In this document: positions 6,986-12,295 of the stretch, piece by piece
How the letters are laid out: each line of letters begins with the position of its first letter
Position numbering within the stretch: position 1 is the stretch's first letter
Translations under genes and position numbers: made by a program
NCBI GenBank assembly: GCA_045541535.1
Contig: JAZQJG010000022.1
Location: 1 to 16,649 of the forward strand
Length of the DNA: 16,649 bases
From: Firm-08 sp045541535
GTDB taxonomy: Bacteria > Bacillota > Clostridia > Oscillospirales > QAKW01
Direction of reading: 5' to 3'
Notes under the pieces: generated by a model
Told to the model about the DNA's origin: nothing
The model's input: only the letters and a program-made list of their open reading frames with translations
Databases searched by the model: none

Positions 6986-7408
6986 ATGTACAGCGATAAA
7001 GTAAAAGACCATTTTCAAAACCCCCGCAACGTGGGGGAGATTCCCGATGCCGACGGCATTGGTGAGGTCGGCAACCAAAAATGCGGCGACATTATGAAGA
7101 TGTATCTCAAGATTGAGAACGACGTCATCGTAGATTGCAAATTCAAGACCTACGGTTGCGGCGCCGCCATCGCCACCTCTTCCATGGCCACCGAGCTGGT
7201 AAAGGGCAAGACCATTGCCGAGGCGCTGCAATTGACCAACAAGGCCGTAATGGAAGCGCTGGACGGTCTGCCCCCCGTAAAAGTCCATTGCTCCGTTTTG
7301 GCGGAGGAAGCCATCAAGGCGGCGCTGGCCGATTATTACAACAAGATCGGTCGGGAAATCGATTTTGACGTTCCCACCAGTTGTGACGGTTGCTGTCACA
7401 ACGGCTAA
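6986..7408 (+). CDS. iscU: Fe-S cluster scaffold protein (IscU/NifU N-terminal type)
   Basis: A 140-residue scaffold on which [2Fe-2S] clusters are built from the sulfur supplied by the preceding desulfurase. The three ligand cysteines are C33 (QKCGD, with D35), C58 (YGCGAA) and C102 (VKVHCSVLA). The protein has only the U-type domain, not the longer three-domain NifU. The C-terminus carries an extra CDGCC motif (133-137), which may bind metal. The start has AAAGGAGA just upstream. Together with iscS it forms a minimal two-gene assembly unit with no iscR, iscA or hscA/B nearby. It is the last gene before the terminator at 7423. Confidence 0.95.
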   Translation: MYSDKVKDHFQNPRNVGEIPDADGIGEVGNQKCGDIMKMYLKIENDVIVDCKFKTYGCGAAIATSSMATELVKGKTIAEALQLTNKAVMEALDGLPPVKVHCSVLAEEAIKAALADYYNKIGREIDFDVPTSCDGCCHNG

Positions 7409-7422
7409 ATAACCACAAAATC

Positions 7423-7449
7423 AAAAAAGCGCGTTCCACGCGCTTTTTT
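7423..7449 (+). terminator. Terminator after iscU, just before the WYL gene
   Basis: AAAAAAGCGCGT (7423-7434) pairs perfectly with ACGCGCTTTTTT (7438-7449) around a TCC loop. It lies 14 bp after the iscU stop and ends 3 nt before the ribosome site of the next gene, leaving no room for a promoter in between. Confidence 0.9.
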
Positions 7450-7467
7450 CATAGGAGTGTGACGCTT

Positions 7468-8463
7468 ATGCCCCGTACCGGCGGTAATCAAAAACTCAGG
7501 CTGATTTATCTTTACAAATTGCTCTTCACCGAAACCGACGAACAACACCCCATCTCCCGCGATCGGTTGTTTGAATTGCTTCAAACCCGCTATGATATTT
7601 CCTTGGAGCGCAAAACCTTTTACGACGATCTGCAATATCTGGAAATGCTGGGTGCAGACGTACAAAAAGGGGAGGGGAAAGGTACGTACTTTTTGGCAAG
7701 TCGTGAATTTGAATTGCCGGAGCTGCATCTGCTGGTGGACGCCATCCAGAGCAGTCAATTCATCACCCCCAAAAAGAGCGCCCAGCTCATTGACAAGCTG
7801 ACCACCCTTTGCTCCCATTATCAGGGGGAACAGCTCAAAAGCCAGGTGTTCCTCGCCGCCCGTAACAAAACGGTCAACGAGAGCATCTATTACATCATTG
7901 ACGCTATCTATCAGGCCATTGCCGGCGGCAAACAGCTTTCCTTCCGCTATTTTAGCTGGGATTTTCAAAAAGGCAAACTGCAAAAGGCCTATCGGCGGGA
8001 GGGGGAGCGCTATCTGGTCAGCCCCCTGTCGGTGGCGTGGCAGGACGAGAAGTATTATCTCATCGCCTTTGACCACCATCACGGGCAGATCCGTCATTAT
8101 CGCATTGACAAAATGGAACAGGTGGAAGCAGAAGATTTTCCCCGTGACCTGCCCCCCGAGACGGAAAACTTTGACGCCGGCGCCTACACCACCAAATTTT
8201 TCAATATGTACGGCGGCACGGAACAGCAGGTGACCCTGCGCTTTACCAAGGATCTGTTGGGCGTGGCCCTGGATCAGTTCGGCTCCGGCGCCCACCTGCG
8301 CCCCGACGACGAGGAGCATTTTCTCCTGATCACCAGCGTCGCCGTTTCCCCCGGCTTTTACGGTTTTCTCTTTTCTCTGCAGGATCGGGTGGAGCTGTTG
8401 GCCCCCTCCGAGTGCGTAGAAGAATTTAAAACGGCTCTGGAAAAGGTTCGGCAGAAATATTAA
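7468..8463 (+). CDS. WYL-domain transcriptional regulator
   Basis: 331 residues with the layout of the WYL family. An N-terminal winged helix-turn-helix (about 8-78) contains ISLERKTFYDDLQYLEMLG, typical of DeoR-like wHTH regulators. A WYL domain lies at about 140-222 with KYYLIAFD (195-202) and IRHYRIDKM (208-216), and a C-terminal WCX-like extension at about 250-330. The name-giving Trp is Tyr here (YYL). WYL domains sense ligands, often nucleic acids, but the ligand here is unknown. The ATG at 7468 is preferred over earlier in-frame starts because AGGAG (7453-7457) lies 10 nt upstream and the earlier starts would run through the iscU terminator. Its target cannot be read from context. The following gene-free region is convergent with jag. 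Confidence 0.88.
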   Translation: MPRTGGNQKLRLIYLYKLLFTETDEQHPISRDRLFELLQTRYDISLERKTFYDDLQYLEMLGADVQKGEGKGTYFLASREFELPELHLLVDAIQSSQFITPKKSAQLIDKLTTLCSHYQGEQLKSQVFLAARNKTVNESIYYIIDAIYQAIAGGKQLSFRYFSWDFQKGKLQKAYRREGERYLVSPLSVAWQDEKYYLIAFDHHHGQIRHYRIDKMEQVEAEDFPRDLPPETENFDAGAYTTKFFNMYGGTEQQVTLRFTKDLLGVALDQFGSGAHLRPDDEEHFLLITSVAVSPGFYGFLFSLQDRVELLAPSECVEEFKTALEKVRQKY

Positions 8464-8474
8464 AAAACATAGGG

Positions 8475-8589
8475 GTCGCCGCAATTGCGACGAGCGAAAT
8501 TTTTGCACCTTTGGTGCAAAGGTGAAATACCGACTTCGTCGGCGTGAAATTCTGCTTTTTACGCCTTGGCACAAAAAGCAGAATGAAAT
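8475..8589 (+). repeat. Multi-hairpin array, copy 1 (GTGAAAT-linked)
   Basis: Four hairpins in a row separated by GTGAAAT-like linkers. (1) CGCAATTGCG palindrome within GTCGC/GCGAC (8475-8491). (2) TTTGCACC-TTT-GGTGCAAA (8502-8520). (3) CCGAC-TTC-GTCGG (8530-8542). (4) TTCTGCTTTTT (8550-8560) with AAAAAGCAGAA (8573-8583), enclosing a small GCC/GGC helix. Linkers end at 8500, 8528, 8550 and 8589. The same order and linkers recur at 12011-12121. It starts 11 bases after the WYL stop. Confidence 0.8.
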
Positions 8590-8675
8590 GATTTCGCCAC
8601 CTTCGCCGGCTCAATCGTTAACCTGCGGACAAAAGGCAACAGCCAATCAGGAGATGGTTCTCTGATTGACAAAAA

Positions 8676-8720
8676 CACCCCTCGGTGAAACGAGTTTTCG
8701 TTTGGCCGAGGGGTTGTTTT
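8676..8720 (+). terminator. Likely terminator downstream of the WYL gene
   Basis: CCCCTCGG (8678-8685) pairs with CCGAGGGG (8706-8713), capped by a second helix AAACGA/TCGTTT (8688-8693 with 8698-8703), followed by TTGTTTT. It is 212 bp after the WYL stop, so the transcript would include the hairpin array. A further hairpin, AATCAG/CTGATT, lies just upstream at 8645-8667. Confidence 0.7.
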
Positions 8721-8883
8721 ACGTGGTTTTTGGGGGATCCCACTACCTCAGGCATCAAAAAAGCAAGCAAAAATCACCGCTTCCTTTTCCGCTGCCCCTG
8801 CAGGAGATAGTTTGCCGCACGGACTATTGGGGACGCAACCTTTCGGCTACGGCACCGCCTTGCCTCAAGGAGCAGTCCCCAAG
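8721..8883. other. Gene-free stretch with one inverted repeat
   Basis: No gene is supported. TTGGGGAC (8827-8834) pairs with GTCCCCAA (8875-8882), forming a hairpin with a long arm directly before repeat copy 2. An open frame from 8666 has no ribosome site and stops inside the repeat. Confidence 0.45.
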
Positions 8884-9046
8884 GCTTACCCGCTACGCTC
8901 TAAGCCCTGATGCCAAATTTGTGTGTGCGTGGAGCCCACAATAAGCGTTAGTTCCTGCGTCAAAACACATCAGCGGCAACCATTCTGCTTTCTTTTGTTA
9001 TTTTACCGCACGGGGTCTGTGCACAAACTTGTGTGCAATTTGCCAT
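8884..9046 (+). repeat. Dispersed repeat, copy 2
   Basis: The same family and orientation as 218-381, with the core TACCGCACGGGGTC shared. It lacks the hairpin insert seen at the end of copy 1. It lies between the convergent WYL and jag genes. The two copies are direct repeats enclosing the whole noc-to-WYL block. Confidence 0.75.
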
Positions 9047-9070
9047 CCATAACGATTCCTTGTTCACTCA

Positions 9071-9104
9071 ATAAAAAAGACACCCTTACGGGTGTCTTTT
9101 TTAT
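9071..9104 (-). terminator. Terminator of the jag operon
   Basis: A perfect 15-bp stem joins 9071-9085 (core GACACCC) and 9090-9104 (core GGGTGTC) around a TTAC loop. A-runs and T-runs flank both sides, so it can act in both directions. It directly abuts the jag stop codon. Confidence 0.93.
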
Positions 9105-9941
9105 TTACTTTACGTAGGTAATAACCACGCGTCTTTTGGGCTCACTGCCGATGCTGGTGGTGGAGATATTCTCTCTGCCGCTCAGGGTGGCGTGGATGAT
9201 GCGGCGCTCGTAGGGGCTCATAGGCTCCAGCGTCATATTCTTCTTATACTTAATGGCCTTGGCGGCGGTCTTTTCCGCCAGCGAGGTCAGGGCCGCAATG
9301 CGCTTGGCGCGGTAGTTTTCGGTGTCCAGAGAGATGCGGATCTTCTCGTCAAATTTGCGGTTGCAAACCAGAGAAATGAGATACTGCATCGCATCCAGGG
9401 TTTCGCCTCTTCTGCCGATGAGCACGCCCATATGGCTGCCCTCTACCCGTACCTCGTACACGTTTTCCTCACGACTGCCCACGGTGATCACCGCATCGGT
9501 GAGTCCCATATTTTCCAGCGCGCCGGACAGAAACGCCTTGATGGTATCGGGTACCTCACCGGTAACCTCCTCCAGCGGCTCGGGGCTGGGGACCACGATG
9601 GGCTCTCTCTTTTTGTCGTTTCTTCTCTCGTTTTTCTTTTCGGACTTTTTCTTTTCGTTCTTTTTGGGCTCGGCGGCGGGGGCGGGACGATCCTTCTTGG
9701 CGATCTTCTCCACAAATTCCACCGGCTTTTTGTCCTTCTTGGGGGCGGCGGGCTTGGGAGCGTCGGGGATTTCCTGCTCTACCTTGATTTTGGCGTTCAC
9801 GGCGCCGATGCCGAAAATACCCTTTACGGGCATGGTGACCACGGTATAGGTCATCAGATCCTTATCCAGACCCAGCTCTGCGGAGGCCTTGTCCACCGCT
9901 TCGGGAATGGTCTTTGCTTCAAAAAACAGTTCTTTAATCAT
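9105..9941 (-). CDS. jag: RNA-binding protein Jag (KhpB, SpoIIIJ-associated)
   Basis: 278 residues in three parts. A Jag-N domain (about 1-54) contains KGIFGIG (40-46). A long Lys/Glu/Pro-rich linker (about 58-125) follows. The RNA-binding half has a KH domain with the loop GRRG (176-179) and an R3H domain (about 214-278) with SPYERRIIHATL. The family binds RNA and in other Firmicutes is linked to cell-wall synthesis and division. The ATG at 9941 is preferred over the TTG one codon earlier, with GGAGAAGAG shortly upstream inside the yidC end. It overlaps yidC by 8 bp, the usual yidC-jag coupling. The genes that commonly follow jag (mnmE, mnmG, rsmG) are absent here; a terminator and repeats follow instead. 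Confidence 0.95.
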   Translation of the reverse strand: MIKELFFEAKTIPEAVDKASAELGLDKDLMTYTVVTMPVKGIFGIGAVNAKIKVEQEIPDAPKPAAPKKDKKPVEFVEKIAKKDRPAPAAEPKKNEKKKSEKKNERRNDKKREPIVVPSPEPLEEVTGEVPDTIKAFLSGALENMGLTDAVITVGSREENVYEVRVEGSHMGVLIGRRGETLDAMQYLISLVCNRKFDEKIRISLDTENYRAKRIAALTSLAEKTAAKAIKYKKNMTLEPMSPYERRIIHATLSGRENISTTSIGSEPKRRVVITYVK

Positions 9942-10932
9942 CAATCTCTTCTCCGTTTAATTTGGGCTGTGCCTTTTTCTTTTTCTTTTTACCCTGTACG
10001 GCCATCGCCTTTTTCTGGGCGGAGGCGGCGCGTCTTTCCTTTTCCTTCTGCTTGTCAGCAGCGATCTTGTCGTAGACCTCTTTTTCCACCTTTTTGGGGT
10101 TATGCAGGAAGTTGAGCAGATATTGCTGACCAATACCCAGCACGTTGCTCATGATCCAGTACAGACCCAGCCCGGCGGGGAAGCTGAAGGCGATCCACAG
10201 GGACATCAGAGGCATCAAATACATCATCATTTTCATACTGCCACCGTTGGCCTGATCACCGGCTGCCTGCTGGGCAGGATTCATCTTCTGGCTCAGCCAG
10301 CTCAGCAAAAAGGACGTCACGCCGGACAGCAGGGGAATGAGGATGATAATAAAGGTGGTCTTCCATACCTCTTGGGGTACGCAAGCCAGATCAATCCCCA
10401 GAAAATCGGTGTTCAGCGGGGGATTTTCCATATGGGACAGGATCTGAGACTCGTAGTTGTTAAAGTTCTCGGCGGTGATCTCCAGATTGCCCATTCCTTT
10501 GAGAATGGTGTCACCCTTCTTGCCCACCTCGGTGCCGAATTCGGCCACGGCCTTGTGCCAGATGTCACCCAAGGGCCAACGGGCCATATAGGTCAGGGGT
10601 CTGCGAATGATGGTATACATCATAAAGAGCAGGGGCATCTGCAACAGCATGGGCAGACAGGAGCTCATGGGGTTATAGCCCTCCCGCTCGTACAGCTTTT
10701 GCAGCTCTTCGCTGTACTTCTGACGGTTGGAGCCGTATTTTTTCATCAATTCGTCCTGATAGGGTTTCAGTCGCACCATGGCCAGGGAGGATTTGTGCTG
10801 TTTTAAAGAGATGGGGAACAGCAAGATCTTGAGCAAAATTGTGAACAGAATGATGGCCACGCCGTAATTCTGCACCAGATCATAGATCCAACCCATGGGG
10901 ATACCGATGATGCTACACAGTGTACTCCACAT
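9934..10932 (-). CDS. yidC: Membrane protein insertase YidC (SpoIIIJ/OxaA type)
   Basis: A 332-residue Oxa1-family insertase that places proteins into the cytoplasmic membrane with or without Sec. Hydrophobic segments are visible at about 26-46, 92-112, 190-213 and 235-265. The cytoplasmic coiled loop KPYQDELMKKYGSNRQKYSE lies between the first two. The C-terminal tail (about 280-325) is very rich in Lys and may contact the ribosome. The first segment has K35 (LLKILLFPIS) where E. coli and Bacillus carry the conserved groove Arg. There is no lipoprotein signal peptide of the Bacillus SpoIIIJ kind. AAAGGAGA lies upstream of the ATG. The gene starts 20 bp after yidD and overlaps jag. Confidence 0.96.
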   Translation of the reverse strand: MWSTLCSIIGIPMGWIYDLVQNYGVAIILFTILLKILLFPISLKQHKSSLAMVRLKPYQDELMKKYGSNRQKYSEELQKLYEREGYNPMSSCLPMLLQMPLLFMMYTIIRRPLTYMARWPLGDIWHKAVAEFGTEVGKKGDTILKGMGNLEITAENFNNYESQILSHMENPPLNTDFLGIDLACVPQEVWKTTFIIILIPLLSGVTSFLLSWLSQKMNPAQQAAGDQANGGSMKMMMYLMPLMSLWIAFSFPAGLGLYWIMSNVLGIGQQYLLNFLHNPKKVEKEVYDKIAADKQKEKERRAASAQKKAMAVQGKKKKKKAQPKLNGEEIDD

Positions 10933-10952
10933 AGTGTTTTTCTCCTTTTACT

Positions 10953-11204
10953 TTATTTTTGCCAGAATTTCTTTTCCGGCACGTAGTCGATCCCACCCTT
11001 GGACCACGGGTTACAGCGCAGCAAACGCCACACCGCCAGCCCGCCGCCGTAAAGAATGCCGTGCTTACGGATGGCCGTAAGGGCATAGGCGGAGCAGGTG
11101 GGATAATACTTGCAATGCGGTCCGGTGAGGGGAGAAATAAATCTCTGATACAGCCGGATGGGCAGCACTACAAGCTCCCGTAACCATTTCGTCAGTTTTC
11201 TCAT
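10953..11204 (-). CDS. yidD: Membrane protein insertion efficiency factor YidD
   Basis: 83 residues matching the small YidD family, which assists YidC-dependent insertion at the membrane. Visible signature: LYQRFISPLTGPHCKYYPTC (18-37), SAYALTAIRKHG and RLLRCNPWSKGGIDYVP (60-76), with conserved cysteines C31, C37 and C64. An N-terminal amphipathic helix (about 1-20) probably binds the membrane. The start at 11204 is chosen because it forms an ATGA overlap with the rnpA stop and has GGGGAGG just upstream; a longer frame would run back into rnpA. It lies between rnpA and yidC, the usual place. Confidence 0.95.
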   Translation of the reverse strand: MRKLTKWLRELVVLPIRLYQRFISPLTGPHCKYYPTCSAYALTAIRKHGILYGGGLAVWRLLRCNPWSKGGIDYVPEKKFWQK

Positions 11205-11521
11205 TTTGCCTCCCCAAACACCGTTTGGATCAAAGGCTCCAGATCGGTGCTTTTGGCGGTGGCGCAACGGGACCTGGCCACCACGATGATATCCCGATTG
11301 GGTAAAATATCGGCCTTGGCGGCAAAGGCGGCGCGGATGATCCGACGCATACGGTTGCGGGTCGGGGCATTGCCCTGTTTTTTGGTAACGGTGATGCCAA
11401 GGCGGGGCTCGTCCTGCTTGCCCCCTTTGAGTACATAGATCACCATTGCAGGAAAGACGTAGGACTTTCCCTTCCGGTACGCACGGCGAAAAATATAGTT
11501 TTCCTTGATGCTGCGGATCAC
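11201..11521 (-). CDS. rnpA: Ribonuclease P protein component
   Basis: A 106-residue protein subunit that, with the RNase P RNA, removes 5' leaders from pre-tRNAs. Visible marks: FRRAYRKGKSY (11-21), RLGITVTKK (40-48) and the RNR motif RNRMRRIIR (55-63), with a basic overall composition. The GTG start at 11521 has AAGGAGAGG 7 nt upstream. It is separated from rpmH by 113 bp that contain a terminator, and it overlaps yidD by 4 bp. No clear promoter was found in the gap, so it is fed by read-through or by a weak promoter I cannot see. Confidence 0.96.
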   Translation of the reverse strand: MIRSIKENYIFRRAYRKGKSYVFPAMVIYVLKGGKQDEPRLGITVTKKQGNAPTRNRMRRIIRAAFAAKADILPNRDIIVVARSRCATAKSTDLEPLIQTVFGEAK

Positions 11522-11601
11522 GCTGTTACCTCTCCTTCAAAAGATTTGCCCTGTCAAAACGAAACATTTTGTAGAATAAAGTCATAAAACCGGGGCCTAA
11601 T

Positions 11602-11630
11602 AAAAAAGGTCACATCGCTGTGTGACCTTT
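11602..11630 (-). terminator. Terminator between rpmH and rnpA
   Basis: AAAGGTCACA (11605-11614) pairs with TGTGACCTTT (11621-11630). On the minus strand the stem is followed by a run of six T. It begins 4 bp after the rpmH stop. It would reduce transcription into rnpA and so set a ratio of ribosomal protein to RNase P and insertase genes. Confidence 0.85.
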
Positions 11631-11634
11631 ATTA

Positions 11635-11769
11635 TTAGTGAGATAATCTTTTTCTTCCTTTGGCTCTTCTTCTGGCCAAAACTTTTTGTCCGTTGGCGGT
11701 CAACATTCTTTTTCTGAAGCCATGGACCTTGCTTCTCTGTCTTTTTTTAGGCTGATAGGTTCTTACCAC
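11635..11769 (-). CDS. rpmH: Large ribosomal subunit protein bL34
   Basis: 44 residues, almost canonical bL34: after the GTG start come VRTYQPKKRQRSKVHGFRKR, then ML-TANGQKVLARRRAKGRKR, ending LSH. The protein is a highly basic ribosomal component. The GTG at 11769 is preceded at 7 nt by a perfect AAGGAGGTG (minus strand, 11777-11785). It is the first gene of the cluster, under a near-perfect promoter, and is followed within a few bases by a terminator. Confidence 0.97.
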   Translation of the reverse strand: MVRTYQPKKRQRSKVHGFRKRMLTANGQKVLARRRAKGRKRLSH

Positions 11770-11839
11770 GGTTTTGCACCTCCTTGAGATTTCACACAAC
11801 GGACCGGATCCTGCTGTGCATATTTCTTGAGCATAGAAT

Positions 11840-11868
11840 ATTATATATTTAATTTAAAGGTTTGTCAA
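11840..11868 (-). promoter_or_regulatory. Promoter of rpmH and the downstream cluster
   Basis: On the minus strand, a consensus TTGACA (11863-11868) and consensus TATAAT (11840-11845) are separated by exactly 17 AT-rich bases. This is the strongest promoter in the window. The transcript start near 11833 leaves a leader of about 65 nt. Confidence 0.93.
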
Positions 11869-11893
11869 CAGTTTTTTTGAAAATGGCGCAAAT

Positions 11894-11959
11894 GTAGGGG
11901 CAGCAATCTGCCGCCCGACTTCGGTGCGGTAGTAGGGGTGGCAGCCTGCCGCCCGACTT
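11894..11959. repeat. Pair of 28-bp direct repeats
   Basis: Units at 11894-11921 and 11932-11959 both begin GTAGGGG and end CTGCCGCCCGACTT, with four differences between them. They are separated by 10 bases. Each contains an internal GGCAG/CTGCC-like inversion. They lie upstream of the rpmH promoter in gene-free DNA. No function is visible. Confidence 0.7.
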
Positions 11960-12010
11960 TAGGAAGCTGGGTACAAGGGAACGTCCCCATCTACAGACCC
12001 CTCTATAGGT

Positions 12011-12213
12011 CGCCGCAATTGCGGCGAGTGAAATTTTTGCGCCGATGGCGCAAAAGTGAAATGTTGCCTGTGACAACGTGAAATATGCGATTTTCGCATC
12101 GCACAAAATCGCAAATGAAATTCCAAAACCACCTTGCGGTTTTGGAGTTAAGGAAACCTTTTGCCCGCAGGGCAAAAGCTGATTTTAACGGCTTTTGGCA
12201 AGGCCAAAAGGCT
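12011..12213 (+). repeat. Multi-hairpin array, copy 2 (GTGAAAT-linked)
   Basis: Seven helices in a row. (1) CGCCGCAATTGCGGCG (12011-12026). (2) TTTTGCGCC-GAT-GGCGCAAAA (12035-12055). (3) a weak GTTG/CAAC (12063-12077). (4) TGCGATTTT/AAAATCGCA (12086-12113). (5) CCAAAACC/GGTTTTGG (12123-12145). (6) CTTTTGCCC-GCA-GGGCAAAAG (12158-12178). (7) CTTTTGGC-AAG-GCCAAAAG (12192-12210). The first four match the order and the GTGAAAT linkers of 8475-8589. It lies between rpmH and the 3' end of glyS. Confidence 0.8.
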
Positions 12214-12217
12214 ACCG

Positions 12218-12250
12218 AAATTGTTCATTGTTCATTGTTCGTTGTTCATT
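12218..12250 (+). repeat. 7-bp tandem repeat
   Basis: Four consecutive heptamers of the form ATTGTTC, one with a single change, follow the hairpin array and precede the glyS terminator. A similar, more degenerate heptamer run lies at about 419-449. Confidence 0.7.
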
Positions 12251-12255
12251 AAACC

Positions 12256-12294
12256 AAAAAGGTGTTTGTCCTCTGACAGGACAAACACCTTTTT
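12256..12294 (-). terminator. Terminator of glyS
   Basis: A perfect 17-bp stem joins 12256-12272 and 12278-12294 (core GGTGTTTGTCCT) around a CTGAC loop. The minus-strand transcript ends in five T. It begins within two bases of the glyS stop codon. Confidence 0.95.
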
Positions 12295-12295
12295 C

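Noticed and set aside
8475..8589. CRISPR array
   Set aside because: The linkers are only about 7 bp, the parts between are self-complementary hairpins, and no cas gene is near.
11205..11267. Longer yidD start at 11267
   Set aside because: It would add residues encoded inside rnpA; the ATG at 11204 has GGGGAGG and gives the normal family length.
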